Positions 29,629 through 38,205 of a stretch of 64,000 nucleotides of DNA are shown here, one piece after another. Where the stretch lies: the NCBI RefSeq assembly GCF_018904615.1, contig NZ_JADCNH010000007.1:1-64000 (forward strand), read 5' to 3'. Position 1 is the stretch's first letter. Every line of letters begins with the position of its first letter. A program made the translations under genes and the position numbers. The notes below the pieces were generated by a model, which was not told the origin of the DNA, made no database searches, and saw only the letters and a list, made by a program, of their open reading frames with translations. Origin of the DNA: Verticiella alkaliphila. Its GTDB lineage: Bacteria; Pseudomonadota; Gammaproteobacteria; Burkholderiales; Burkholderiaceae_B.

Positions 29629-30050
29629 GTCGCGACGCCCTTAGTTTGGATGACTACCTGTCGCACATCACCCAGGCGTGCGCGCGCATCGAGCGCTACA
29701 CGGGGACGATGAGTGAGGCAGCCTTCTTATCGCCTAGCTCAGAGCTGGTGCAGGACGGCGTGATCCGAAACCTCGAGGTTGTCGGTGAAGCTGCGAACAA
29801 CATCGCCAAGCACCACCCTGAGTTCATGGCGGCGAACCCGCAGCTCCCGCTGATCAACGCATATGACATGCGAAACAGGCTCTCGCATGGCTACTTTCAG
29901 ATCAATCTGCGGCTGGTCTGGGCGACGGTGAAAGAGCATGTACCTCAGCTGGCCAATGAGATCCGAGTTGCGCAGCTAGCCCTAGACGGCCGAGCACACG
30001 AAAAGCCTCTGGTCGCAAAGCGCAACCTGGGCGACGATTTCGGCCTCTGA
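29625..30050 (+). CDS. HepT-like HEPN-domain toxin
   Basis: This 141-residue HEPN RNase-type protein has the R-x4-H motif in RNRLSHGY near residue 85, and the tyrosine after HG is the residue AMPylated in characterised HepT toxins. The family cleaves RNA and inhibits growth unless modified by MntA. The gene overlaps mntA (ATGA). Together they may stabilise the integrated plasmid or act against phage. Confidence 0.85.
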   Translation: MSRDALSLDDYLSHITQACARIERYTGTMSEAAFLSPSSELVQDGVIRNLEVVGEAANNIAKHHPEFMAANPQLPLINAYDMRNRLSHGYFQINLRLVWATVKEHVPQLANEIRVAQLALDGRAHEKPLVAKRNLGDDFGL

Positions 30051-30129
30051 CCAGCTCGGCAACGCGACAGGCTGCTTGTGCAAGTCGCAAGCAAGCGTGG
30101 ATTGAAACAGGCCCCAGTTTGCGATAGAG

Positions 30130-30215
30130 TGAGGGTTCGCTGGTAAACAACCGGCGGCGGGTTTGGCGACCCGAGATACACAGGCGCGCAGCCGCCTGAA
30201 GCCCGTTCACGCGGC
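30130..30215 (+). ncRNA. Candidate C4-like antisense RNA upstream of an ash/Rha region
   Basis: The region folds into an outer stem GGCGG/CCGCC (30153-30157 with 30192-30196) and an inner hairpin CGGGT-TTGGCG-ACCCG at 30158-30173. The loop sequence is nearly complementary to TTCGCCAACCC at 30300-30310 and recurs in a second hairpin at 30327-30342. This matches the logic of phage C4 / P4 CI antisense RNAs, which pair with the downstream leader to stop expression. The exact ends are guesses. Confidence 0.45.
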
Positions 30216-30376
30216 TTTCTTTTCGTCTGCGCGCAGCGTGGCACCCCTATGGGCGGGCCATGTGGGAGGGCCTCGGCCCTGCCGGTCCCTGTGTTCCGGT
30301 TCGCCAACCCACGTGTGTCCGCCCACCCCGTTTGGCGACGGGAGGCGGTTCAAGAACCGCAACACAGGGGTCATCC
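30216..30376 (+). promoter_or_regulatory. ash/Icd-like conserved leader upstream of the Rha gene
   Basis: Read in one frame this leader gives AAFFSSARSVAPLWAG, then PTPFGDGRRFKNRNTG, the peptide pattern of the ash / Icd-like ORFs seen before many phage and satellite-phage regulators. A TTG or an internal start could express it. The DNA ends in a perfect hairpin GCGGTTC-AA-GAACCGC at 30345-30360, 17 bases before the rha ATG. Whether the peptide is made or only the RNA matters is unclear. Confidence 0.5.
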
Positions 30377-31099
30377 ATGACCGGTACCACGTCACCCGGC
30401 ACGTCTGTGCCCGCAAACAGCGCTCGCCCCGAGCCCGTCATTTCCGTTTCCCAGAATCGTGCTGTCACGACCAGCATGGCCGTGGCGGAATTTTTCGGGA
30501 AACCGCACAACGACGTCTTGAAATCGATTCGCGCCCTGCTCGCATACGTGCCTGCAGACCATCAGAGAAATTTTTCCCAGACGGTCGCCGAGCGCCCGAA
30601 CCCGAGCGGCGGCGGGTCGATATCCTCGCCCGCCTTCTTGCTAACCCGCGACGGCTTCACCCTGCTCGCGATGGGATTCACCGGCAAGCGCGCCCTTCAT
30701 TTCAAGCTCGCCTACATCGACGCCTTCAACCAGATGGAGGCTCGGCTGCAGCAGCGCGCCGTGCTCGCGCCCGCCCTGGACCCCAAGCTCACCGCTCGCG
30801 TCGATGAGCGCGCCTGGGAACTCGCGCGCACAGCCTTCGCCTGGTATCGCGGCGAGATGCTGGCCGACCAGGACGTCAAGAGCGGCACGCTGCGCCCCGA
30901 ACACTGGACGCCTACCCGCACCGAGCATCAGAGCCTGCAAGCGCTTGCGCGCCACGCCGCCGCCTTCGAAGTCGTCGAGCGCTTGGCCCAATCCGGCCGC
31001 ATGCACGTCATGCAGGAGGGCCGCCGCCTCGCGGCATACGTCGGCCTGGACTGGGACGCCGACATCATGAAGAAGCCGACCGCGAAGCGCGGAGGCTGA
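30377..31099 (+). CDS. Rha family phage regulatory protein
   Basis: This 240-residue protein has a pRha domain at about residues 22-125: TTSMAVAEFFGKPHNDVLKSI, FLLTRDGFTLLAMGFTGK and the IDAFNQME end motif. Rha-type proteins are found in lambdoid phages and satellites and interfere with or control host and phage gene expression. The C-terminal part is helical and unlike the common antirepressor domains. ATG 30377 follows the ash-like leader directly. It is a phage-derived gene within plasmid backbone. Confidence 0.85.
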   Translation: MTGTTSPGTSVPANSARPEPVISVSQNRAVTTSMAVAEFFGKPHNDVLKSIRALLAYVPADHQRNFSQTVAERPNPSGGGSISSPAFLLTRDGFTLLAMGFTGKRALHFKLAYIDAFNQMEARLQQRAVLAPALDPKLTARVDERAWELARTAFAWYRGEMLADQDVKSGTLRPEHWTPTRTEHQSLQALARHAAAFEVVERLAQSGRMHVMQEGRRLAAYVGLDWDADIMKKPTAKRGG

Positions 31100-31100
31100 C

Positions 31101-31256
31101 ATGAACCACTACCGCATCAAGGTACGCCTGGCAGACGCCACGTACCAATGGATCGCTATTGCCGTCAGCCCTGTGAGAGCGATGCTCGACGCACGAGATC
31201 GCTTTGCCGATCAGGACTTGGTGGTATCAGCCACCCCACTCCACAAGAGCCGATGA
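31101..31256 (+). CDS. Small hypothetical protein after rha
   Basis: This 51-residue protein begins MNHYRIKVRLADATYQWI and ends VVSATPLHKSR. It starts two bases after the rha stop with GGAGG at five bases, so it is very likely translated. The amphipathic strand pattern resembles small phage/plasmid-borne proteins of unknown role. Too short for confident family assignment. Confidence 0.6.
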   Translation: MNHYRIKVRLADATYQWIAIAVSPVRAMLDARDRFADQDLVVSATPLHKSR

Positions 31257-31337
31257 GCCCGCCGCGCTTGCACGTCACGCAAGTAGGGAAGCACTCTGCT
31301 TCAGCGGCAACCCTAAAGAACCGGATGTGCCAACCGT

Positions 31338-32219
31338 ATGATGATTACCTTCTTGTTACGCGCACTTACCGGCGCCCTGCTTAGTTTGTCCACGATCGGC
31401 GCCCACGCTCAATCCACGGCGGATATCGAGCTCAACTCTACCGACTTCCATGCGGAACTGATCATCTCGCAGGATCCACCCGGCGCGTGTAGGTCAGGGT
31501 TTTCGTTCCAGGCGAACTGGGGAGGCTGCGTGCGGCAGTCAACGGAGTCCGGCTCCGAGTCGCGGGCTTGCCCTTCTGGCCAGACCGGCACACAACGTCG
31601 GTCACGCTCCCGTCCCGTGTACACACACCAGGATGGGTCCGTTCAGCGTGGCACGTGGTCTTCCTGGTCATCTTGGACGGGCACCTGCACCACGCCGGCT
31701 CCAGTCACTCCTCCGCCACCGCCTGCCCCCACGCCAGGGACGCAGTTCCCCATCCCACAATCAATCTCTGCGATGGTCTGCGGCTCCGGTGACGCTGGGT
31801 ATAGCACCGGAGGCAATACGCTCATCCAGAACTCCTTTCGGAATCAACTGATCAGTTACTACCGCAGCTTCGGCATTGCAGGGCGATGCCCGGAGAGCTC
31901 CGGGTACAGCTACTGGTTAGGCGATTGGTGGAGCCGGGCAAGCACCGCGGCTAACGGGCCCTTCCATGATGCTGGGGGAAGTGCTGCCGGGCTGAACTGG
32001 AGCACGTTCGTGAATACTTACATGCCTGATCTGTGGCGGGATATGGTTCGCGCGATTGACGCCTCCGCCGCTAGCAACGACGAAGCTGGCCAGGGAGGCG
32101 TGAGTGCTGCCAACGGCCTTTGCCAGCGTGCCGCCAATGCGGCCTATGGCGCTGGAAAGACCACCGCAACGTACATCCTCAAGTCGGGCAACCAGTGCCG
32201 ACTGACCGCCGTTCACTGA
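31338..32219 (+). CDS. Secreted Cys/Trp-rich protein, possible surface adhesin
   Basis: This 293-residue protein has a signal peptide cleaved near AHA-Q (residue 25). An N-terminal region follows with spaced cysteines and tryptophans (GACRSGFSFQANWGGC, SRACPSG, GTWSSWSSWTGTC), reminiscent of thrombospondin-type repeats. A short proline-rich hinge leads to a C-terminal domain with WLGDWWSRAST and further cysteines. No catalytic motif is seen. Its place between pilus and secretion genes suggests an exported adhesin or recipient-contact factor, but this is inference. Confidence 0.5.
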   Translation: MMITFLLRALTGALLSLSTIGAHAQSTADIELNSTDFHAELIISQDPPGACRSGFSFQANWGGCVRQSTESGSESRACPSGQTGTQRRSRSRPVYTHQDGSVQRGTWSSWSSWTGTCTTPAPVTPPPPPAPTPGTQFPIPQSISAMVCGSGDAGYSTGGNTLIQNSFRNQLISYYRSFGIAGRCPESSGYSYWLGDWWSRASTAANGPFHDAGGSAAGLNWSTFVNTYMPDLWRDMVRAIDASAASNDEAGQGGVSAANGLCQRAANAAYGAGKTTATYILKSGNQCRLTAVH

Positions 32220-32238
32220 CATTTCATCGGACATCATC

Positions 32239-33447
32239 ATGGCCCTCACCCGTGCCCAAGCCATAACGCAAATAGAGTTGTTCCAACGAAACTATCTTCC
32301 GTCGGACAAGACAGCGGTCAAAGATTGGACTGCTGTAGTTGACGCAGGTATCTCGCGAGGCAACACGACGATTGAAGCCAGCATGCAGGTCATCATTCGT
32401 CAGATGATCAGCGATGTTGGTTACTACCAGAACGCCTTCCCGAGCCACCCGCCAGCCCTGTGGGTCATCGATACAAGCACCGACTTAGCCAACAGTGTCA
32501 AGCCGTCGGAATTGATCGCCTACTTCTACCCCAACGCCAGCACCGCCGACAGCGCGGCCCTAGTCACTGCCCTGTCCACCGGCACCATCACCAGCATCGA
32601 CTTTCTCACCGGCTGGCTGCCCGCGCGCATCGAGTCGGCCAGCCCCAGCGCGGCCGATGTGCTCGAAGCGATCTTCGACGCCGGCCTGGGCACGCCCATG
32701 CTGCCCGACATCGATCTGGCCCTGCCCGGCGTCACCGACGCCCAGACCGAATTCCTCATCGGCATCTACGTCGCTGCCTTCGACCGTGCCCCGGAACACA
32801 CCGGCCTCGCATACTGGGCCAACGATCTCGCCACGCTGCTGGCCAACGGGATGAGCGAGCCCGACGCCATGAAGCAGATGGCCAAGGCCATGTACGTGGC
32901 CGGCGCCGAGAATGGCGAGAACGGCACTTCGCTGGATCACGCCGCCTATGTGCGCTTCGTCTACGACACCGTGCTCGGCCGCGAGCCCGACGTCGGCGGC
33001 GCCACGTACTGGACGGAGCAGTTGCAAGCCGGAGCCGACCGCAGCACCTTTATCGCGCCCTTCCTTACCAGCGCACTGGCCGCAGCTGGCGACAGCAGCT
33101 ATGTGAGTGCCCGCATCGCCGTCGCAGAGTATGCCGCCCAGGCACATGTCTCCGGCCCTGGCAAGAGCGTCGATCTGGTGAAGGTGCTCAGTGAGGTGAG
33201 CACCACGGGCGATGCCTACCTCGCCATCCAGGCCTTGGCTAACGCGTATCCCACGTCGGCGGCAGCCGTGACCGCCACCGTCGCCAAGTTCATTACCTTC
33301 GCGCTCGAGCCCGAGGACGTCGACTTGGCGGCTTTCGGCGCCGACACTCGCCACCTTGATGACAGCCTCGCTGCCTTCCAAGACGCCAGCGCCCAGGAGA
33401 TCACCGTAGTCGGGGTTGGCGCCGAGCCGGACGCAGCATTTCTTTGA
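32239..33447 (+). CDS. DUF4214-domain protein, likely extracellular
   Basis: This 402-residue acidic protein has two DUF4214-type segments, seen as FLIGIYVAAFDRAPEHTGLAYW and FVYDTVLGREPDVGGATYW. Repeats of this type occur in S-layer-like proteins and RTX exoproteins. There is no Sec signal; many relatives use type I secretion. The first 100 residues (RAQAITQIELFQRNYLP) are distinct. From about 32560 onward the base composition becomes visibly more GC-rich than before, suggesting a mosaic gene. It follows the secreted protein by 20 bases. Confidence 0.7.
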   Translation: MALTRAQAITQIELFQRNYLPSDKTAVKDWTAVVDAGISRGNTTIEASMQVIIRQMISDVGYYQNAFPSHPPALWVIDTSTDLANSVKPSELIAYFYPNASTADSAALVTALSTGTITSIDFLTGWLPARIESASPSAADVLEAIFDAGLGTPMLPDIDLALPGVTDAQTEFLIGIYVAAFDRAPEHTGLAYWANDLATLLANGMSEPDAMKQMAKAMYVAGAENGENGTSLDHAAYVRFVYDTVLGREPDVGGATYWTEQLQAGADRSTFIAPFLTSALAAAGDSSYVSARIAVAEYAAQAHVSGPGKSVDLVKVLSEVSTTGDAYLAIQALANAYPTSAAAVTATVAKFITFALEPEDVDLAAFGADTRHLDDSLAAFQDASAQEITVVGVGAEPDAAFL

Positions 33448-33480
33448 ACCCAACCTCACAGCTCTCTCGGAGGCATTGTT

Positions 33481-34122
33481 TTGAAAGTCGTTTTTTCCCT
33501 GATTGCAGCCAGCTGCGCTCTTGGTCTAGCAGCGTGCGATAGCAAGTCTGACGCGAACGCCAAGAACTTCGGCGAAGTCGTCGACTCGACGCTGCTGGCT
33601 CTCGGTCCGGAATGCGTGAATCTTGGTCACTGGCCGAAGGAGCTTCCAGCTGGAAGCAAGTCGATCGAGGCTGATCGCTTGGCCGCGTTGAGCGCGGCCG
33701 GACTGGTCAAGCAAGAGCCCGCGCAGGTCCAACAACTCAGTGTGTTCGGCACCGCCACAGAGCAAATGACGGCTGGCTTCCGCTACACGCTGACGGAGGT
33801 TGCGGCGAGAAGCGTCGTCGAGCGCCCGACGGTGCGGGGCCTATTTGGTCCGAAAGATCAGATGGACTCGCATCTGTGCTGGGGCCAGAAGCGCTTGGAG
33901 AAGGTCGTAAAGTGGCTGGGCCCGAAGAGGGACGGCGAGTATGCAGAGGCCAGCGTGATCTACACCGCCAAGCTGACGGAAGAGCAACCCTGGGCGAGCC
34001 AACCGATCATGCAGAAGACTTTTCGCGATGTGGAACGCTCGATGGCACGCATCGGGCGCGAGGAATCCATGGACCTGGAACTCTCATCAGAGGGCTGGGA
34101 ATCGACACGCCTGCGCCGCTGA
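33481..34122 (+). CDS. Putative lipoprotein of unknown function
   Basis: This 213-residue protein starts at TTG 33481, seven bases after GGAGG, and has a signal peptide ending in a lipobox GLAACDS. The mature part has three cysteines but no known domain. Lipoproteins in this position of conjugative elements are sometimes entry-exclusion factors, but nothing in the sequence proves that. Confidence 0.6.
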   Translation: MKVVFSLIAASCALGLAACDSKSDANAKNFGEVVDSTLLALGPECVNLGHWPKELPAGSKSIEADRLAALSAAGLVKQEPAQVQQLSVFGTATEQMTAGFRYTLTEVAARSVVERPTVRGLFGPKDQMDSHLCWGQKRLEKVVKWLGPKRDGEYAEASVIYTAKLTEEQPWASQPIMQKTFRDVERSMARIGREESMDLELSSEGWESTRLRR

Positions 34123-34165
34123 CATCCGAAGTTGGAACGCGGATTCCGAACAAAGTAACGTCTTG

Positions 34166-34783
34166 ATGTCGACCACTCGATCTCCAACGTGCTTCCGCTG
34201 TGACGCCAGGGCAACCGGGCTCCTGCGCCTACAGAATCCATGTTCCTTTGGAGAAGTCGAAACCACAGACTCCGCGGCAGTCTTCGCATGCGCAGAGCAC
34301 ATTGCTCAGAGCTCGGTCGCGGACGATTATCTGCGTTTCGAGCTCCTTGCCGCCAGACGGCAAGCCCACGCAGCGGTGGCCATTGATGGCCACCGCGGCG
34401 CGCACGTCACGCGCAGCGGCCATAAGCGAGCAAGCGGCCCGCTTAGTTGCCCCCGTTATGTCGATAGCACTACGACAACAATCGCAGCATTGGACGGGAT
34501 CGCGCGCGCCTTGTATTTTTGGCACCACCAAGGCACCCGGAAGCTGCTTGGCTCCCTGCACGTGTGGCCGCTGTTCTTGCCGCCGACCAAGCACGCCGAT
34601 GCGCTCTCTATGTCCGGGCAGATGACCCGTTGGCTGAGGGAAGACCTGGCACGCAGGCCGTTACACAGGCTGCCGGGCAACGCTCTCTGCTATCAGGTGT
34701 TCGAAGAGGACGACCTCATCGTGGTCAACATTGTCTTCGCCGACTCACAGCAAGCTTGCGCAATCGGCGCCTTGCAAAGCTGA
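34166..34783 (+). CDS. Hypothetical protein
   Basis: This 205-residue protein has an N-terminal CFRCDAR pair that could bind metal and a C-terminal stretch (CYQVFEEDDLIVVNIVFAD) with strand character. The start is uncertain: ATG 34166 lacks a good ribosome binding site and an in-frame ATG at 34028 lies inside the preceding lipoprotein gene. No family recognised. Confidence 0.45.
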   Translation: MSTTRSPTCFRCDARATGLLRLQNPCSFGEVETTDSAAVFACAEHIAQSSVADDYLRFELLAARRQAHAAVAIDGHRGAHVTRSGHKRASGPLSCPRYVDSTTTTIAALDGIARALYFWHHQGTRKLLGSLHVWPLFLPPTKHADALSMSGQMTRWLREDLARRPLHRLPGNALCYQVFEEDDLIVVNIVFADSQQACAIGALQS

Positions 34784-34883
34784 CCCGCCGGTCGCACAGC
34801 CTAGCGCTCTCTGCTGAATAGCTGCCGCTCTACAAGCCTGTGCCCTGCCGATTCGATTGCAAGGCGCTCGATATCCAGCAATT

Positions 34884-34970
34884 AGACATTTGAGATAACA
34901 GCAGAAAGTAGTCCGAAGAATCATCTGAAAAATCAGAGGCTTTCGGACTGAATTCTGAGATCTCAAGTCT
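34884..34970. repeat. Large nested palindrome before the secretion operon
   Basis: Four concentric arm pairs occur in 87 bases: AGAC 34884-34887 with GTCT 34967-34970, TTGAGAT 34890-34896 with ATCTCAA 34960-34966, AGTCCGAA 34910-34917 with TTCGGACT 34942-34949, and TCTGA 34924-34928 with TCAGA 34933-34937. The segment is AT-rich relative to its surroundings and lies about 130 bases before the DUF1173 gene. It may be an operator, attenuator or recombination/transfer site. Confidence 0.7.
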
Positions 34971-35096
34971 CTCTTCTCTCTAGAACGCCAAGACTCGGCC
35001 GGTCCTGTCAGGCCGCCTTCAACTCGCCCCCTCAGCGCATTCGCCGGCTCCCGCTATTGAAGGCCGGGGTCGATGCGCGCCCGTGCCGATCACAAG

Positions 35097-36299
35097 ATGC
35101 CCACCTACCAGATTGACAACAAGATCGTCGACCCGTCAACACAGGACGGCCAGGCCGCGCTCGCCGCAGCCCACACCAAGCGCTTACGGCCGCAGTGCCT
35201 ATGCCAAGCGGAAGGCGTGCCGATGTACATCGCCCGCGCTGGCGACCGCTACCTGGTCAAGCGCATGCCGGACTGCGGCGCGATCCACCACCAAGACTGT
35301 GCCTCATACGAGCCGCCGGCAGAGCTCTCCGGCGCAGGCGAAGTCCTTGGCACGGCCATAGTGGAGGATGAGTCCAGCGGACAGGTCAAGCTCGCCACTG
35401 CCTTCTCCCTTCGAACAACTCCCGGCCGCGCTCCGCCCACGGCATCTGAAAGTGCCAGCGGCGGCGATGCGCAAGACAGCCCCCGACGTCTGACGCTGCT
35501 GGCCACGTTGCACTATCTCTACGACCAGGGCGAGCTCACGCGGTGGGCGCCCGGCATGACAGGAAAGCGCAACTGGGGCGTTGTGCGCCACCAGATCATG
35601 GCGGCTGCCGGAGGCAAGGCGCTCAAGGGGCTTCCCCTGCACCAGATCCTGTTCGTGCCTGAGATGTACAACGCCGAGCGTGCGGACCAGATCATCGCGC
35701 GCCGCAGCGCTGACATTGCTGATGCGACTCAGGGCGAGCAGAACCGGCTGTTTCTCATCGTGTGCGAGCTCAAGGACCTGCTGCCCTCGAGGTATGGCTT
35801 TCGCGCGGCCATCAAGCACATGCCGGACATGTCGCTCATGCTCTCGCCAGAGCTTCACACGCAGATCCGTAAGCGCTTCGGGGCCGAGCTCGAACTTCGA
35901 GAGACGGACGAGAACGGTCACACCCTCCTGATGGGAACCGTGTCCGTCACACGCACCGGCACACCACATCTGCGCGAGGCAGCGTTGCTGTCAGTCTCAG
36001 AGCGCTGGCTTCCATACGCCAACCGGTACGAACTCGCGGTGCAACAGCAGCTCGTCGAGGCACGCCGGCGTTTCGTACTTGGCCAGCGGTACAACCTCCG
36101 GCCTGATGTGCCGATCGCCTACGGCGTCCTGACCGACTCTCCCAGCAGCACTGCTCTCTACGTCACACCGCCCGGCGCGTCCGTCGCATACCGCGATCGG
36201 CTCCTTGAGCTTATCGAGACGAGCGCGATGCCGCACTGGCATTGGGATGTCGAGTCCGGGCTACTTCCTCCCCTACCCCCACCACGAGCATCGACATGA
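35097..36299 (+). CDS. DUF1173 family plasmid protein
   Basis: This 400-residue protein has the DUF1173 opening: a strand-rich start (MPTYQIDNKIVD), RPQCLCQAEGVPMYIAR, LVKRMPDCGAIHHQDCASYEPP. Cysteines and histidines may bind metal. DUF1173 proteins are common next to mobF and virB loci on plasmids and ICEs; the role is not known. ATG 35097 is preferred by family similarity over ATG 35073. Its stop overlaps the next gene (ATGA), so it opens the T4SS operon. Confidence 0.75.
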   Translation: MPTYQIDNKIVDPSTQDGQAALAAAHTKRLRPQCLCQAEGVPMYIARAGDRYLVKRMPDCGAIHHQDCASYEPPAELSGAGEVLGTAIVEDESSGQVKLATAFSLRTTPGRAPPTASESASGGDAQDSPRRLTLLATLHYLYDQGELTRWAPGMTGKRNWGVVRHQIMAAAGGKALKGLPLHQILFVPEMYNAERADQIIARRSADIADATQGEQNRLFLIVCELKDLLPSRYGFRAAIKHMPDMSLMLSPELHTQIRKRFGAELELRETDENGHTLLMGTVSVTRTGTPHLREAALLSVSERWLPYANRYELAVQQQLVEARRRFVLGQRYNLRPDVPIAYGVLTDSPSSTALYVTPPGASVAYRDRLLELIETSAMPHWHWDVESGLLPPLPPPRAST

Positions 36300-36862
36300 T
36301 CCGCAAACTGCTCTACGGCGTCGCCCTGGCTCTCAGCGCGGCCGCGCCTGCCCTGGCCGACAACTGGCCATGCGAAGTCGCCCTGTGCATGAGTGACCCG
36401 CGCGGCGCGCGGACTGAGTCCGCTTGCCGTCCCCCCGTTGACCGCGCCCTGCGTGAGTGGGCACGTGGCAGAAGCGTGCCCGCCTGCCGCACGGAGACAG
36501 GAGACATTGCCTTGCGGCGAACAATCATCCACTGGGACGACTGCCCGACCGGCACTAGGATGACCGCGGGCGAATCGCGTTGGGCAGCTCTCGGCAAGTT
36601 CGGGACGGGCACCATTCCTTCGATAGCGCAGACGCCGGTGCTGGTTGCGGGAGCTGGCTTCAATGCGTCGCTTTACGACACAGACATCCCTCGGGCGTGC
36701 GTGAGCGGCCAGTCACAGGACGTCTTCATGACTCTGAATCAGGACGACACTGCCTCGACCGTGACGGTGTACGAACGACTCGTGCTGCTTCCGCGGCAGA
36801 ACAAGGTGCGCGTCGAGTTGTGGCTGAACGGCGCGCTGCTCTCGACCGCCAAGGGCATCTGA
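36296..36862 (+). CDS. TrbM-like secreted conjugation protein
   Basis: This 188-residue protein has a signal peptide cut after ALA (residue 22). Then comes the TrbM/KikA cysteine pattern: WPCEVALCMSDP, a cysteine before RPPVDRALREW, PACRTET and the WDDCPTG cysteine. TrbM-type proteins are periplasmic and accompany conjugative T4SS genes. The ATG overlaps the DUF1173 stop. Confidence 0.65.
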   Translation: MIRKLLYGVALALSAAAPALADNWPCEVALCMSDPRGARTESACRPPVDRALREWARGRSVPACRTETGDIALRRTIIHWDDCPTGTRMTAGESRWAALGKFGTGTIPSIAQTPVLVAGAGFNASLYDTDIPRACVSGQSQDVFMTLNQDDTASTVTVYERLVLLPRQNKVRVELWLNGALLSTAKGI

Positions 36863-36864
36863 CC

Positions 36865-37542
36865 ATGGTCGAGTTCATGGCCCTAGCAGTCGCCTGCGCA
36901 CCCGCGGTTCACCCAACAACCATGGCCGCCATTGTGCGCCAGGAGTCCGCCGGCAATCCCTACGCGATCGGCGTGAATCGCGGTTTCGCCCCTCTGGCTC
37001 GGCAACCTCGGGAACGCGAGCACGCGGTACGGGAGGCTCGAAGGCTCATCGCCGCTGGCGCCAACATCGACGCCGGCCTTGCCCAGATCAACGTGGCGAA
37101 CTGGAACTGGCTCGGCCTCACCGCCGAATCGGTATTCGATCCCTGCACGAACCTGGCCGCGGCTCAACGCGTCCTCGTTGCGTGCTACGAACGTGCGAGC
37201 AGCCGAGCAGGCTCCTCTCAGCAGGCGCTGTATGCGACGCTGTCCTGCTACAACACGGGCTCGCTCGAGCGGGGATTCCGGAACGGCTACGTGCACAAGG
37301 TGGCCCGGCACGCTGGTGTGAAGGTGCCCGCTTTGGCCACCGGCAACGAAGCGCCCGAAAGACCAACCAGCACGGGCCCGCCTGCAGGGCCCACCTCGCC
37401 CGCCCGAGCGCCCACGGATGCTTTCCGGACCCACGGCCAAGACGCCTTCGACCGCGCCACTTCCGGCCGCGCGCCCGCGACCAAGCCAATCACGCCGGCC
37501 GAAACGCCGGACGCTTTCTCCTCTCCAGCTGCGGCCTTTTAG
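36865..37542 (+). CDS. virB1: VirB1-like lytic transglycosylase
   Basis: This 225-residue SLT-domain protein has the catalytic-type glutamate E27 in IVRQESAGNPYAIGVN, NIDAGLAQINVANW, and LSCYNTGSLERGF. It trims peptidoglycan for assembly of the T4SS. There is no obvious signal peptide, as in several VirB1 homologues. The C-terminal 75 residues are proline/threonine-rich. It starts two bases after the TrbM-like stop. Confidence 0.88.
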   Translation: MVEFMALAVACAPAVHPTTMAAIVRQESAGNPYAIGVNRGFAPLARQPREREHAVREARRLIAAGANIDAGLAQINVANWNWLGLTAESVFDPCTNLAAAQRVLVACYERASSRAGSSQQALYATLSCYNTGSLERGFRNGYVHKVARHAGVKVPALATGNEAPERPTSTGPPAGPTSPARAPTDAFRTHGQDAFDRATSGRAPATKPITPAETPDAFSSPAAAF

Positions 37543-37585
37543 CGGCTAAAAGTCGCGCCTCCCGCGCACCGACCTTCCCAAACTC

Positions 37586-37876
37586 ATGAAAACACTCGCT
37601 CGTTTCAAACGCGCGCTGACCGCGCTCGTCCTCAGCATTGTCTATCACCCTGTGTTCGCTCAAGCTGCGGGCGGGCTGGCGGCCGTACAAGAGAAAGCCA
37701 CGAACTTTCGCGACGGCCTGATTCCCATCGTCGGAGTTTCTTGCGCCGTCGCGTTCATCATTCTCGGTGCTCTGTACAGCAAAAGCTTGATCAACAAGAG
37801 CTCCCTCTGGGTTGGGGTCGTTGGCACGATCATCGCGGGCACCGGCGTTCCAATCGCGGCATTCTTCTTCGGATGA
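37586..37876 (+). CDS. virB2: VirB2-like pilin of the T4SS
   Basis: This 96-residue protein has a long signal sequence ending near VFAQA and two membrane helices (about residues 44-63 and 73-93), the TrbC/VirB2 topology. It should form the conjugative pilus subunit. Position between virB1 and virB3 is canonical, and virB3 overlaps it by four bases. Confidence 0.85.
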   Translation: MKTLARFKRALTALVLSIVYHPVFAQAAGGLAAVQEKATNFRDGLIPIVGVSCAVAFIILGALYSKSLINKSSLWVGVVGTIIAGTGVPIAAFFFG

Positions 37877-38205
37877 TTCTTGCCGTGGACCAATCTTCCA
37901 TACCGTCCGTTCCGCTGTATCGCGGTGCGACCAGAGTGCCGACATTCGCGGGTGTACCTGCAGTGCCATTGGCCACCGCATTCATCATTCTCGCGGCCTT
38001 CGCAACTTCGCTTTCGCCCTGGTTCTGGCTCGCGGTCCCACCCACCTGGATAACGATGGCGGCGATCACTCGCACGGACGACCGAGCCTTCCGCATCCTC
38101 GGTCTCTGGATCGACACAAAGATGCGGAATCAGAACAAGGCGTTCTGGCGCGCATCGAGCTACTCGCCGCTGGACTACCCCAAGACTCGGAAGCTGACGC
38201 CATGA
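37873..38205 (+). CDS. virB3: VirB3-like inner-membrane T4SS protein
   Basis: This 110-residue protein has the VirB3 pattern: VPLYRGATRVPTFAGVP, then a double hydrophobic segment (about residues 32-68), then RTDDRAFRILGLWI. It supports VirB4. The ATG overlaps virB2 and its stop overlaps virB4 (ATGA). Confidence 0.85.
   Translation: MILAVDQSSIPSVPLYRGATRVPTFAGVPAVPLATAFIILAAFATSLSPWFWLAVPPTWITMAAITRTDDRAFRILGLWIDTKMRNQNKAFWRASSYSPLDYPKTRKLTP

Noticed and set aside
30097-30108. GTGGATTGAAAC, identical to the 3' end of type I-C CRISPR repeats
   Set aside because: Only one copy is present, without spacers or cas genes; it is likely coincidence or part of the leader.
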